In this document: one piece after another, positions 45,602 through 55,446 of the stretch
How the letters are laid out: each line of letters starts with the position of its first letter
Position numbering within the stretch: the stretch's first letter is position 1
NCBI GenBank assembly: GCA_943912265.1
Contig: CALTTS010000001.1
Coordinates: 1 to 64,000 of the forward strand
Direction: 5' to 3'
Source of the DNA: an uncultured Xanthomonas sp.
GTDB taxonomy: Bacteria; Pseudomonadota; Gammaproteobacteria; Xanthomonadales; Xanthomonadaceae
DNA: 64,000 nucleotides
Notes under the pieces: generated by a model
Databases searched by the model: none
Told to the model about the DNA's origin: nothing
Seen by the model: only the letters and a program-made list of their open reading frames with translations
Made by a program: the position numbers and the translations under genes

Positions 45602-45861
45602 TGCGCTTCCTGCTTGCGGTGCTGGTGGTGGCCATCGTCGGTTCGGCGATCAGCGTGGTGTACGCGCGCCACCGCCACCGCCAGCTGTTCGTCGAGCTGT
45701 CGCGGCTGGAGCGCGCGCGCGACGAGTTGAACATCGAATTCGGCCGGCTCGAGCTGGAGCAGGCAACGCTGTCGGAAAGCAACCGCATCGAGGCCGAGGC
45801 CACCGGCCGGCTCGGCATGAAGTTCCCGGAAACCGCCGACATCGTGGTGGTGCGCCCATGA
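45598..45861 (+). CDS. ftsL: Cell division protein FtsL
   Basis: 87 aa bitopic membrane protein. One N-terminal transmembrane helix (MRFLLAVLVVAIVGSAISVVYA) is followed by a heptad-rich periplasmic coiled coil (HRQLFVELSRLERARDELN). It ends in a GMKFPETADIVVV tail. FtsL forms the FtsQLB complex that activates FtsWI. It starts on ATG 45598 (or the adjacent ATG 45601), overlapping the rsmH stop, and overlaps ftsI by 4 bp. Confidence 0.94.
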   Translation: MMRFLLAVLVVAIVGSAISVVYARHRHRQLFVELSRLERARDELNIEFGRLELEQATLSESNRIEAEATGRLGMKFPETADIVVVRP

Positions 45862-47693
45862 ACCTGCGCAGCCGCGGTGGCCGCAACCGCCAGCGCCGCC
45901 AGTTCGACCTGCGCGGCCGGCTGCTGCTGGTCGCGGCCGGGCTGGGCCTGTGCTCGGTCGCGCTGATCGGCCGCGCCGCCTACGTGCAGCTGGTCAACAA
46001 CGATTTCTACCAGCGCGAAGGCGAGGCCCGCTTCCTGCGCGAGATCCCGATCGCCACCTCGCGTGGCATGATCACCGACCGCAACGGCGAGCCGCTGGCC
46101 GTGTCCACGCCGGTGGAGTCGGTGTGGGGCAACCCGAAGGAGCTGCTGAAGGTGCCGGACCGGCTGCCGCAGCTGGCGCAGGCGCTGGGCATCCCGCTCG
46201 ACGAGATGACCCGCAAGCTGTCGCAGAAGGCCGACAAGGAGTTCCTGTACCTCAAGCGCCGGATCAACCCGGACGAGGCGCACCGCATCGTCGCGCTCGG
46301 CATCCCGGGCGTGTTCTCGCAGCGCGAATACCGCCGCTTCTACCCGCAGGGCGAGGCGATGGCGCACGTGCTCGGGTTCACCAACATCGACGACCGCGGC
46401 CAGGAAGGGCTGGAGCTGGCCTTCGACGACTGGCTGCGCGGCGCGCCCGGTGTCAAGAAGGTGATCCGCGACCGCCAGGGCCGCATCGTCGAGAGCATCG
46501 ACCTGGTCAGGCCGGCGGTGCCGGGCAAGGACCTCACCCTCAGCGTCGACCGCCGCATCCAGTACCTGGCCTACCGCGAACTGCGCGCCGCGCTGGACAA
46601 GCACAAGGCCAGCAGCGGCTCGGCGGTGATCATGGACGTCAACACCGGCGAGGTGCTGGCGATGGTCAACCTGCCCACCTACAATCCCAACGCGGTGGGC
46701 GTCGGCAATCAGGAAACCCACCGCAACCGCGCGGTGACCGACGTGGTCGAGCCGGGTTCGACGATGAAGCCGCTGACCGTGCTGTCGGCGCTGTCGGCCG
46801 GCGTGGTGACGCCCAACACGGTGTTCGACACCAACCCGGGCTACATGCCGCTGGGCAAGTACACCATCCGCGACGTCCACAACTTCGGCGTGCTGACCAC
46901 CACCGGCGTCATCACCCGCAGTTCCAACATCGGCGCGGCCAAGATCGCCGCGCTGGTGCCGGACCAGAAGTTCTATTCGACCATCCGCAGCTTCGGCTAC
47001 GGCAGCACGCCGCACAGCGGCTTCCCGGGCGAGGCCGCCGGCATCGTGCAGCCGCCGGACCGCTGGAGCGGTTCGACCAAGACCACGATGTCCTACGGCT
47101 ACGGCCTGAACGTGACCGCGCTGCAGATCGCCCGCGCGTACTGCGCGCTGGGCAACGGCGGGCATCTGCTGGAGCCGACCTTCGTCAAGGGGCAGCGCAA
47201 TCCCTCGGTGCAGATCGCCGACCCCAAGATCACCCGCGAAGTCGTGGACATGATGGAGACCGTGGTCACCCAGGGCGGTGCCAAGGCGGCCGGCGTGCTC
47301 GGCTACCGCGTCGCCGGCAAGACCGGCACCGCGCGCCAGGCATCCGGCGGCGGCTATGCGGCCGGACGCTATGCCTCGCTGTTCGCCGGGCTGGTGCCGG
47401 CCAGCCACCCGCGCTTCGCCACGGTGATCGTCATCAACGATTCGCAGGAAGGCGGCTACTATGGCGGCCTGGTGTCCGCGCCGGTGTTCCACAACATCAT
47501 GGAAGGCGCGCTGCGCCTGATGGACGTGCCGCCGGACGACATCGAGACCTGGCTGGCCGCGCAGGCCAGGGCCGATGCCAAGGGCAGCAGCCCGGCGGCC
47601 GCGGCGCCGGTGCCCGAGCCGGACGACCTGCCCGATGCCGACGTGATGGTGCCGACCACCGCCGCCGCGCCGCTGAAGGAGGTGCGCCGGTGA
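45858..47693 (+). CDS. ftsI: Septal peptidoglycan transpeptidase FtsI (PBP3)
   Basis: 611 aa class B penicillin-binding protein. A short basic cytoplasmic tail and one TM (LLLVAAGLGLCSVALIG) lead to a pedestal domain with SRGMITDRNGEPLAVS. The transpeptidase domain shows its three motifs: the active serine in EPGSTMKP, SSN in RSSNIGAAK, and KTGT in GKTGTARQ. It crosslinks septal wall with FtsW. The C-terminal tail (about 570-611) is Ala/Pro-rich and variable. Confidence 0.97.
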   Translation: MNLRSRGGRNRQRRQFDLRGRLLLVAAGLGLCSVALIGRAAYVQLVNNDFYQREGEARFLREIPIATSRGMITDRNGEPLAVSTPVESVWGNPKELLKVPDRLPQLAQALGIPLDEMTRKLSQKADKEFLYLKRRINPDEAHRIVALGIPGVFSQREYRRFYPQGEAMAHVLGFTNIDDRGQEGLELAFDDWLRGAPGVKKVIRDRQGRIVESIDLVRPAVPGKDLTLSVDRRIQYLAYRELRAALDKHKASSGSAVIMDVNTGEVLAMVNLPTYNPNAVGVGNQETHRNRAVTDVVEPGSTMKPLTVLSALSAGVVTPNTVFDTNPGYMPLGKYTIRDVHNFGVLTTTGVITRSSNIGAAKIAALVPDQKFYSTIRSFGYGSTPHSGFPGEAAGIVQPPDRWSGSTKTTMSYGYGLNVTALQIARAYCALGNGGHLLEPTFVKGQRNPSVQIADPKITREVVDMMETVVTQGGAKAAGVLGYRVAGKTGTARQASGGGYAAGRYASLFAGLVPASHPRFATVIVINDSQEGGYYGGLVSAPVFHNIMEGALRLMDVPPDDIETWLAAQARADAKGSSPAAAAPVPEPDDLPDADVMVPTTAAAPLKEVRR

Positions 47694-49159
47694 GCCGCTC
47701 GATGCCGCTGTCGCAGCTGCTGCCCGACGTGGCCCTGCCGCGCGACCCGGCGATCGCCGGGCTGGCGATGGACAGCCGCGCGGTGCGCCCGGGCGACGCC
47801 TTCGTCGCCATCGCCGGCTTCGGCACCCACGGACTGGCCTTCGCCGAACAGGCGCGCGCGCGCGGCGCGGTCGCGATCCTGTTCGAGCCGCCGGCGCCGG
47901 CGGAATTCCCGGCGCCGGCCGATGCCATCGCCGTGCCCGGCCTGCGCGCCCGGCTCGGCGCGATGGGCGACCGCTTCCACGGCCATCCCTCGCACGCGAT
48001 GACGATGGTCGGCGTCACCGGCACCAACGGCAAGACCTCCACGGTGCAGCTGCTGACCCAGGCCTGGCATCTGCAGGGCCTGCGCTGCGGCAGCATCGGC
48101 ACGCTCGGCGCCGGCCTGTACGGCGAAGTGGTGCCGACCGGCTTCACCACGCCGCTGGTGCTGCCGATGCATGCGCTGCTCGCGCAACTGCGCGACGCCG
48201 GCGCGCAGGCGGTGGCGATGGAAGTCAGCTCGCACGCGCTCGACCAGGGCCGGGTGGCCGGCATCCACTACGACGTGGCGGTGTTCACCAACCTCACCCG
48301 CGACCACCTCGACTACCACGGCACGATGGAAGCCTACGGCGCGGCCAAGGCCAGGCTGTTCGCCACGCCAGGGCTGAAGGCGGCGGTGATCAACCTCGAC
48401 GACGCCTTCGGCCGCACCCTGTTCGCGGCGCTGCCCGAGGGTGTGCGCGGCATCGGCGTCAGCGCCCGCGGCGTGGCCGGGGCGGCGCTGCAGGCGCACG
48501 CGCCGGCCTTCGACGTCGGCGGCATTGCCTTCGTGCTCGACATCGGCGGCGAGCGCCATCCGCTGCGCTCGCCGCTGCTGGGCCGCTTCAACGTCGACAA
48601 CCTGCTGGCGGTGGCCGGCGTGCTGCACGCGCTGGACGTGCCGGGCGCGGAGATCGCCGCGCTGCTGGCGCGCCTGCGGCCGGTGAAGGGGCGCATGAAC
48701 CGGCTCGGCGGCGACGGCCGCCATCCGCTGGTGGTGATCGACTACGCGCACACGCCCGATGCCCTGCAGCAGGCGCTGGACAGCCTGCGCGCGCATGCGC
48801 ATGGCCGGGTGACCTGCGTGTTCGGTTGCGGCGGCGAACGCGACACCGGCAAGCGCCCGCAGATGGCCGCCATCGCCGAGGCGCGCGCGGACCGGGTGAT
48901 CGTCACCGACGACAACCCGCGCCGCGAGGACGGCGACGCGATCGTGGCCGGCATCGTGGCCGGCTTTTCCGACCCGGCGAAGGTGACCGTGCAGCGCGAC
49001 CGCGCGCGCGCGATCGCCGATGCCATCGCCGGCGCCGGCGCCGGCGACATCGTGCTGGTGGCCGGCAAGGGCCACGAGCCCTACCAGGACATCGGCGGCG
49101 TGAAACATCCCTTCGACGACAGCCTCGTCGCCGCGCGCGCGCTGGAGGCCATCGCATGA
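47690..49159 (+). CDS. murE: UDP-MurNAc-tripeptide synthetase MurE (meso-DAP-adding)
   Basis: 489 aa Mur ligase adding the third stem residue. GVTGTNGKTSTVQL is the P-loop, AMEVSSHALDQGR and FTNLTRDHLDYHG are family motifs, and VTDDNPRRED holds DNPR, the signature for meso-diaminopimelate. The GTG start (47690) overlaps the ftsI stop and has AAGGAGGTG 6 nt upstream, which decides it over ATG 47702. Confidence 0.97.
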   Translation: MSRSMPLSQLLPDVALPRDPAIAGLAMDSRAVRPGDAFVAIAGFGTHGLAFAEQARARGAVAILFEPPAPAEFPAPADAIAVPGLRARLGAMGDRFHGHPSHAMTMVGVTGTNGKTSTVQLLTQAWHLQGLRCGSIGTLGAGLYGEVVPTGFTTPLVLPMHALLAQLRDAGAQAVAMEVSSHALDQGRVAGIHYDVAVFTNLTRDHLDYHGTMEAYGAAKARLFATPGLKAAVINLDDAFGRTLFAALPEGVRGIGVSARGVAGAALQAHAPAFDVGGIAFVLDIGGERHPLRSPLLGRFNVDNLLAVAGVLHALDVPGAEIAALLARLRPVKGRMNRLGGDGRHPLVVIDYAHTPDALQQALDSLRAHAHGRVTCVFGCGGERDTGKRPQMAAIAEARADRVIVTDDNPRREDGDAIVAGIVAGFSDPAKVTVQRDRARAIADAIAGAGAGDIVLVAGKGHEPYQDIGGVKHPFDDSLVAARALEAIA

Positions 49160-50556
49160 AGCGCCTGCCGCTTTCGCTGATCGCGCACTGGGCCGGCGGC
49201 CGCCTGCACGGCGAGGACACCGTGGTGGACGCCATCGGCAACGACAGCCGGGCGATGCGGCCGGGCAGCCTGTACCTGGCGCTGCGCGGCGAGCGCTTCG
49301 ACGGCCACGACTTCGCCGCGTCCGCGCTGGCCAACGGCGCCTCGGCGCTGCTGGTGTCGCATCTGCTCGATGCGGAGGCGCCGCAGATCGTGGTCGACGA
49401 CGTGCAGCTGGCGCTGGCCCGCATCGCCGCGGCAATGCAGCGCGGGCGCGCCACCCGGGTGGTGGCGATCACCGGCAGCAACGGCAAGACCTCGGTCAAG
49501 ACGCTGGTGCTGGCGATCCTCGGCCGGGTCGGCGAGGTCTACGCCAACCCGGGCAACCGCAACAACGAGATCGGCCTGCCGCTGGCGGTGATCGAGGCGC
49601 CGGACGAGGCGCCGTTCGCGGTCTACGAGATGGGCGCCGGCAAGCCCGGCGACATCGCCTACCTGACCGACATCGCCCCGCCGTTCGCTTCGCTGGTCAA
49701 CAACATCGCGCCGGCGCACCTGGAGCGCATGGGCAGCCTGCTCGGCATCGCCCGCACCAAGGGCGCGATCTACGCCGCGCTGCCGGCCGGCGGCACGGCG
49801 GTGGTCAATGCCGACGATGCGTTCGCGCCGTGGTTCGAGCAGGAACTGATCCGCCCGGACGCCAGCGGCCGCACGCTGCTGCGCTTCGGGCTGGAAGCCA
49901 GTGCCGAGGTCACCGCCCGCGACATCGTCGACGAAGCCGAGGGCTCGCGCTTCGTGCTGGTCACGCCGCAGGGCGAGGCGCCGGTGCGGCTGCGCCTGCC
50001 GGGCCACCACAACGTGCGCAACGCGCTGGCCGCCGCGTCGCTGGCGCTGGCCTGCGGGGTGGCGCCGGCCGACATCGCCGCCGGGCTGGGCGAGGCGCAA
50101 CCGGTCGCCGGCCGCCAGGCCGCGCACCGGCTGGGCAATGGCGCGGTATTGATCGACGACAGCTACAACGCCAACCCGGGCTCGCTCGGCGCGGCCATCG
50201 ACACGTTGGCGGCGATGCCGGGCGAGGGCTGGCTGGTGCTGGGCGACATGCGCGAGCTCGGTCCGGAAGCGGCCGCGCTGCATGCCGAGGCCGGGCGCCG
50301 CGCCAAGGCCGCCGGCCTGGCGCGCCTGTATGCGCTGGGCGAGCTGTCGGCGGCGGCGGCATCGGCCTTCGGCGACGGCGCTCGCCTGTTCGAAACCCAC
50401 GACGCGCTCGCTGCCGCCCTGCGCGCCGATCTGGACCTGGCCGCCGCCGGTGGCCAGGCCATCCACTGCCTGGTCAAGGGGTCGCGCGGCAGCGCGATGG
50501 ACCGCATCGTCGACGCGCTGCTGGCGCAAGAGGAGACCGCATCCCATGTTGCTTGA
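49156..50556 (+). CDS. murF: UDP-MurNAc-pentapeptide synthetase MurF
   Basis: 466 aa Mur ligase adding D-Ala-D-Ala to the tripeptide. It has NDSRAMRPGSLYLAL, AITGSNGKTSVKTL (P-loop), NPGNRNNEIGLPLAV, YEMGAGKPGDIAYL and NIAPAHLERMGS, followed by IDDSYNANP. It overlaps murE by 4 bp and mraY by 11 bp. It works with DdlB, encoded later in the same cluster. Confidence 0.97.
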   Translation: MKRLPLSLIAHWAGGRLHGEDTVVDAIGNDSRAMRPGSLYLALRGERFDGHDFAASALANGASALLVSHLLDAEAPQIVVDDVQLALARIAAAMQRGRATRVVAITGSNGKTSVKTLVLAILGRVGEVYANPGNRNNEIGLPLAVIEAPDEAPFAVYEMGAGKPGDIAYLTDIAPPFASLVNNIAPAHLERMGSLLGIARTKGAIYAALPAGGTAVVNADDAFAPWFEQELIRPDASGRTLLRFGLEASAEVTARDIVDEAEGSRFVLVTPQGEAPVRLRLPGHHNVRNALAAASLALACGVAPADIAAGLGEAQPVAGRQAAHRLGNGAVLIDDSYNANPGSLGAAIDTLAAMPGEGWLVLGDMRELGPEAAALHAEAGRRAKAAGLARLYALGELSAAAASAFGDGARLFETHDALAAALRADLDLAAAGGQAIHCLVKGSRGSAMDRIVDALLAQEETASHVA

Positions 50557-51631
50557 ACTGGCCCGCTGGCTGCAGGGACTGGACGGCCTGTTCCGGCTGT
50601 TCAACTACCTGACTTTCCGCGGCATCCTCGCGGCGCTGACCGCGCTCGCCCTGACCCTGTGGCTGGGGCCGTCGGCGATCCATCGCCTGGCCCAGTTCAA
50701 GGCCGGCCAGCCGATCCGCAAGGACGGCCCGCAGACGCACTTCTCCAAGGCCGGCACCCCGACCATGGGCGGCGGCATCATCATCGGCACGATCAGCGCC
50801 GCGGTGCTGCTGTGGGCCGACCTGCGCAACCGCTACGTGTGGGTGGTGCTCGGGGTGATGGTCTGCTACGGCGCGATCGGCTGGTACGACGACTGGATCA
50901 AGATCGCCAAGCGCGACCCGAACGGCCTGAAGTCGCGCTGGAAGTACCTGCTGCAGTCCATCTTCGGCGTCGCCGCCGGGCTGGTGCTGTACCACACCGC
51001 CGGCGTGCCGGCCGAGACCACGCTGTACATCCCGCTGTTCAAGGAGATCGCGCTGCCGCTGGCCGGCATCAGCTTCGTCGCCATCGCCTACTTCTGGATC
51101 GTCGGCTTCTCCAACGCGGTCAACCTCACCGACGGCCTGGACGGGCTGGCGATCATGCCCACCGTGCTGGTGGCCTGCGCGCTGGGTGTGTTCGCCTACG
51201 CCTCGGGCAATGCGGTGTTCTCCAGCTACCTGCAGATCCCGTCGATCCCGGGCGCGGGCGAGCTGGTGATCATCTGCGCGGCCATCGCCGGCGCCGGGCT
51301 GGGCTTCCTGTGGTTCAACACCTACCCGGCGATGGTGTTCATGGGCGACGTCGGCGCGCTGGCGCTGGGCGCGGTGCTCGGCACCATCGCGGTGATCGTG
51401 CGCCAGGAACTGGTGCTGGTGATCATGGGCGGCATCTTCGTCATCGAGACGCTGTCGGTGATGATCCAGGTGGCCAGCTTCAAGCTCACCGGCAAGCGCG
51501 TGTTCCGGATGGCGCCGATCCACCACCATTTCGAGCTCAAGGGCTGGCCCGAGCCGCGGGTGATCGTGCGCTTCTGGATCATCTCGGTGGTGCTCGTGCT
51601 GATCGGCCTGGCCACGCTGAAGGTGCGCTGA
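50546..51631 (+). CDS. mraY: Phospho-MurNAc-pentapeptide translocase MraY
   Basis: 361 aa integral membrane enzyme (about 10 TM) making lipid I from UDP-MurNAc-pentapeptide and undecaprenyl phosphate. KDGPQTHFSKAGTPTMGG, WYDDWIKI, NLTDGLDGLA and FMGDVGALALG carry the metal/substrate residues. MAPIHHHFELKGWPE is the HHH loop. The ribosome-binding site is inside the end of murF. murD, which normally follows, is absent: the next gene, 1 bp on, is ftsW. Confidence 0.98.
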   Translation: MLLELARWLQGLDGLFRLFNYLTFRGILAALTALALTLWLGPSAIHRLAQFKAGQPIRKDGPQTHFSKAGTPTMGGGIIIGTISAAVLLWADLRNRYVWVVLGVMVCYGAIGWYDDWIKIAKRDPNGLKSRWKYLLQSIFGVAAGLVLYHTAGVPAETTLYIPLFKEIALPLAGISFVAIAYFWIVGFSNAVNLTDGLDGLAIMPTVLVACALGVFAYASGNAVFSSYLQIPSIPGAGELVIICAAIAGAGLGFLWFNTYPAMVFMGDVGALALGAVLGTIAVIVRQELVLVIMGGIFVIETLSVMIQVASFKLTGKRVFRMAPIHHHFELKGWPEPRVIVRFWIISVVLVLIGLATLKVR

Positions 51632-51632
51632 G

Positions 51633-52952
51633 ATGAACGACGCCGCCCGCCAGGCCACCCGCTACGACGACATCGCCGGCCGCTACGACCCGTGGCTGCT
51701 CGGCGTGTGCGTGGCGCTGGCCAGCTTCGGCGTGGTGATGGTGGCGTCGGCCTCGATCTACCAGGCCAGCACGCCGTTCTACTACCTGACCCGCCACCTG
51801 CTGTTCCTCGGCGGCGGCATCGTGCTGGCGCTGTGGGTGATGCGCACCGAGCTGAAGGACGTGGAGAAGTACAACCACTGGCTGCTGCTGGCCTGCTTCG
51901 TGCTGCTGGTGCTGGTGCTGCTGCCGGGCATCGGCAGCAGCGTCAAGGGCGCGCGGCGCTGGATCAACCTCGGCGTCTCGCGCTTCCAGGTGGTCGAGGC
52001 GGTGAAGGTGCTGTACATCGTCTGGCTGTCCAGCTACCTGGTGCGCTTCCGCGACGAGGTCAGCGCGGCCTGGCCGGCGATGCTCAAGCCGATCGGCGTG
52101 GTGCTGATGATCGTGGCCTTCCTGCTGGTGCAGCCGGACTTCGGCTCGTCGGCGCTGCTGCTGGCGATCACCGGTTCGATGCTGGTGCTCGGCGGCGTGC
52201 GCCTGATGCGCATCGCTGCGCCGGCGCTGATCCTGCTGCCGGTGATGGGCTGGATCGCGATGAGCGCCTCGTACCGGGTGCGCCGCCTGACCACCTTCAT
52301 GGACCCGTGGAAGGACCAGCAGGGCGACGGCTACCAGCTGTCCAACGCGCTGATGGCGATCGGCCGCGGCGAGTGGACCGGCGTGGGCCTGGGCGCCTCG
52401 GTGCAGAAGCTGGACTACCTGCCGGAGGTGCATACCGACTTCATCTTCTCGGTGATCGCCGAGGAGCTGGGCTTTTTCGGCGTGTGCGCGGTGATCGCGC
52501 TGTACGCGCTGCTGGTCGGGCGCGCGTTCTGGATCGGCTACCAGTGCATCGCGATGCGCCGCCATTTCGCCGGCTACCTCGCCTTCGGCATCGGCCTGTG
52601 GATGGGCCTGCAGAGCGTGGTGTCGATGGGGGTCAACCTCGGCATCCTGCCGACCAAGGGCCTGACCCTGCCGCTGATCTCCTCGGGCGGCTCCAGCGTG
52701 CTGATGACCTGCCTGGCGATGGGCATCCTGCTGCGCGTGTCCTACGAGCTCGACCGCGCCACCCGCACCGTCGCGCGCAACCGCGCCGACGGCATCGTCC
52801 CGGGCGTGGGCGCGGCCACCGCGCCGGCGGGCGAGGCGGCGGAAGCGGACGGGTTCGGCGAACGCATCGGCGAGGTGGTGCTGCCGCCGCTGCGCGAACT
52901 CGGGCGCAAGGTGCGCGAGCGCATCGAGCCGACGCTGGGGAAGATCGCATGA
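51633..52952 (+). CDS. ftsW: Septal peptidoglycan glycosyltransferase FtsW
   Basis: 439 aa SEDS-family polytopic protein (10 TM) that polymerises lipid II at the septum with FtsI. GSSVKGARRWINLG, QPDFGSSALL, PEVHTDFIFSVIAEELG and PTKGLTLPLISSGGSS are the SEDS signatures. The catalytic Asp lies in the large periplasmic loop region. A longer than usual cytoplasmic C-terminal tail (about 65 residues) follows the last TM. It begins 1 bp after mraY. Confidence 0.97.
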   Translation: MNDAARQATRYDDIAGRYDPWLLGVCVALASFGVVMVASASIYQASTPFYYLTRHLLFLGGGIVLALWVMRTELKDVEKYNHWLLLACFVLLVLVLLPGIGSSVKGARRWINLGVSRFQVVEAVKVLYIVWLSSYLVRFRDEVSAAWPAMLKPIGVVLMIVAFLLVQPDFGSSALLLAITGSMLVLGGVRLMRIAAPALILLPVMGWIAMSASYRVRRLTTFMDPWKDQQGDGYQLSNALMAIGRGEWTGVGLGASVQKLDYLPEVHTDFIFSVIAEELGFFGVCAVIALYALLVGRAFWIGYQCIAMRRHFAGYLAFGIGLWMGLQSVVSMGVNLGILPTKGLTLPLISSGGSSVLMTCLAMGILLRVSYELDRATRTVARNRADGIVPGVGAATAPAGEAAEADGFGERIGEVVLPPLRELGRKVRERIEPTLGKIA

Positions 52953-54013
52953 GGCCGGTGACGATCATGGCCGGCGGCACCGGCGGGCACATCTTCCCGG
53001 CGCTGGCGGTGGCCAGGGTGCTGCGCGCGCGCGGCATCGAGGTGACCTGGCTCGGCGCGGACGGGGCGATGGAAACCCGGCTGGTGCCGCAGCATGGCAT
53101 CCCGATGGACACCATCGCGGTGAGCGGCCTGCGCGGCAAGGGCAAGGCCGCGCTGCTCGGGGCGCCGCTGCGCCTGTGGCGCGCGCTGCGCCAGGCCGCG
53201 GCGGTGCTGAAGCGCCGCGATCCGCGCGCGGTGGTCGCCTTCGGCGGTTTCGCCTCCGGTCCGGGCGGGCTGGCGGCATGGCTGCAGCGCCGGCCGCTGC
53301 TGGTGCACGAGCAGAACCGCGCGCCGGGCCTGACCAACCGGGTGCTGGCGAGGCTGGCGCGCACGGTGATGGTCGGCTTCCCCGGCAGCTTCGCCGCGGG
53401 CGAGACGCTGGTCGGCAACCCGGTACGGGCCGAGATCGCCGCGCTGCCGGCACCGGCAGCGCGCATGGCCGGCCGCGACGGCCCGATGCGGGTGCTGGTG
53501 ATCGGCGGCAGCCAGGGCGCGCGCGGCATCAACGAGGCGATGCCCCGGGCGCTGGCCGCGCTCGGCGAGGGCATGGTCGAGGTGCGCCACCAGTGCGGCG
53601 AGAAACTGTTCGACGAGGCGCGCCGCGCCTATGCCGAGGCCGGCGTGGCGGTGACGGTGGAGCCGTTCATCGCCGACATGGCCGCCGCCTACGCCTGGGC
53701 CGACCTGGCGGTGTGCCGCGCCGGCGCTTCGACGCTGGCCGAGCTGTGCGCGGTCGGCATCGGCAGCGTGCTGGTGCCGCTGCCCACCGCCGTGGACGAC
53801 CACCAGACCCGCAATGCCGAATACCTGGCCGAACGCGGCGCCGCGGTGCTGCAGAAGCAGGACGCCGCGCTGGCCGTGCGCCTGCAGTCGCTGCTGCGCG
53901 AACTGGCCGCCGACCCCGCGCGCCGGCTGGCGATGGCGCAGGCCGCGCGCGCGCTGGCCCGGCCCGATGCCGCCGAGCGCATCGCCGACATCATTCTCGA
54001 GGAAGCCGCATGA
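52949..54013 (+). CDS. murG: Lipid II-forming GlcNAc transferase MurG
   Basis: 354 aa GT-B glycosyltransferase (family 28) that adds GlcNAc to lipid I on the inner face of the membrane. IMAGGTGGHIFPALAVA and GGFASGPGGLAAW are the G-loops, HEQNRAPGLTNR follows, and VIGGSQGARGINEAMP is the third. CRAGASTLAELCAVG is the donor site. It overlaps ftsW and murC by 4 bp each. Confidence 0.98.
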   Translation: MRPVTIMAGGTGGHIFPALAVARVLRARGIEVTWLGADGAMETRLVPQHGIPMDTIAVSGLRGKGKAALLGAPLRLWRALRQAAAVLKRRDPRAVVAFGGFASGPGGLAAWLQRRPLLVHEQNRAPGLTNRVLARLARTVMVGFPGSFAAGETLVGNPVRAEIAALPAPAARMAGRDGPMRVLVIGGSQGARGINEAMPRALAALGEGMVEVRHQCGEKLFDEARRAYAEAGVAVTVEPFIADMAAAYAWADLAVCRAGASTLAELCAVGIGSVLVPLPTAVDDHQTRNAEYLAERGAAVLQKQDAALAVRLQSLLRELAADPARRLAMAQAARALARPDAAERIADIILEEAA

Positions 54014-55446
54014 TCCGCCGTCTCTGTGACACCGAAAACGTGGTGCGGGCGTTCCCGCGCATCCATTTCGTCGGCATCGGCGGCACCGGCATGAGCGGCA
54101 TCGCCGAGGTCATGCTGACCATCGGCTACGAGGTTTCCGGCTCGGACCTGTCCGACAACGCCGCCACCCGCCGCCTGGCGCGGCTGGGCGCGCGCATCGT
54201 CCGCGGCCACTCGGCGGCCAACGTGCTCGGCGCCGACTGCGTGGTGGTGTCCAGCGCCATCCGCGACGACAACCCGGAGCTGATGGAGGCGCGCAGCCAC
54301 CGCATCCCGATCATGCCGCGCGCGGCGATGCTGGCCGAGCTGATGCGCTTCCGCCGCGGCATCGCGGTGGCCGGCACCCACGGCAAGACCACCACCACCA
54401 GCCTGACCGCGGCGGTGCTCAGCGAGGCCGGGCTGGACCCGACCTTCGTGATCGGCGGGCAGCTGCTGGCCGCCGGCGCCAACGCCAAGCTCGGCGGCGG
54501 GCAGTGGCTGGTGGCCGAGGCCGACGAGAGCGACGGCAGCTTCCTGCGCCTGAGCCCGCTGGTGGCGACGATCACCAACATCGATGCCGACCATCTGGAG
54601 AACTACGGCAACGACTTCGCGCGGGTGAAGGCGGCCTTCGCCGAGTTCCTGCAGCGCCTGCCGTTCTACGGCCTGGCGGTGCTGTGCATCGACGACCCGG
54701 AGGTGGCCGCGCTGGCGGCCAACACGCCGCGCCACGTGATGACCTACGGCATCGCCGCGCAGGCCGACGTGCGCGCCGAGGACGTGGTGCAGGACGGCGC
54801 GCGCATGCGCTTCACCCTGTGCCTGCCCGACGGCACCCGCCAGCCGGTGACGCTGGCGCTGCCCGGCCGCCACAACGTGCTCAACGCGCTGGCCGCCTCG
54901 GCGGTGGGCTGGCAGCTCGGGGTGACACCGGAAACGATCGCCCGCGCGCTGGAGAATTTCGCCGGCATCGGCCGCCGTTTCAACGACCTGGGCGAAGTGG
55001 AACTTCCGCAGGGCGGCAAGGTGCGCATCGTCGACGATTACGGCCACCATCCGCGCGAGCTGGCGGCGGTGTTCGCCGCCGCGCGCGGCGGCTGGCCGGA
55101 CAAGCGCCTGGTGGTGGCGTTCCAGCCGCACCGCTTCAGCCGCACCCGCGACCAGTTCGACAACTTCGCCGCGGTGCTGTCCGGGGTGGACGCGCTGGTG
55201 CTCAGCGAGGTCTACCCGGCCGGCGAGGCGCCGATCCCGGGCGCCGACGCCAAGTCGCTGGCCCGCGCGATCCGCGCGCGCGGCCGCAACGAGCCGGTGG
55301 TGGTGAGCAAGGTGGCCGACCTGGTCGGCGTGCTGCCGGACATCCTCAAGGACGGCGACCTGCTGCTGATGATGGGCGCCGGCAGCATCGGCGCGATCTC
55401 CCAGCAGATCGCCGAACACGGCTTCAAGGAGGTCGGCGAGGCATGA
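54010..55446 (+). CDS. murC: UDP-MurNAc-L-alanine ligase MurC
   Basis: 478 aa, the first amino-acid-adding Mur ligase. FVGIGGTGMSGIAEVML binds the UDP part, VAGTHGKTTTTSL is the P-loop, and AEADESDGSFLRL and NIDADHLENYGND are family motifs. DDYGHHPRELAAVF and FQPHRFSRTRDQ are in the C-terminal domain. It overlaps murG and ddlB by 4 bp. Confidence 0.98.
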   Translation: MIRRLCDTENVVRAFPRIHFVGIGGTGMSGIAEVMLTIGYEVSGSDLSDNAATRRLARLGARIVRGHSAANVLGADCVVVSSAIRDDNPELMEARSHRIPIMPRAAMLAELMRFRRGIAVAGTHGKTTTTSLTAAVLSEAGLDPTFVIGGQLLAAGANAKLGGGQWLVAEADESDGSFLRLSPLVATITNIDADHLENYGNDFARVKAAFAEFLQRLPFYGLAVLCIDDPEVAALAANTPRHVMTYGIAAQADVRAEDVVQDGARMRFTLCLPDGTRQPVTLALPGRHNVLNALAASAVGWQLGVTPETIARALENFAGIGRRFNDLGEVELPQGGKVRIVDDYGHHPRELAAVFAAARGGWPDKRLVVAFQPHRFSRTRDQFDNFAAVLSGVDALVLSEVYPAGEAPIPGADAKSLARAIRARGRNEPVVVSKVADLVGVLPDILKDGDLLLMMGAGSIGAISQQIAEHGFKEVGEA

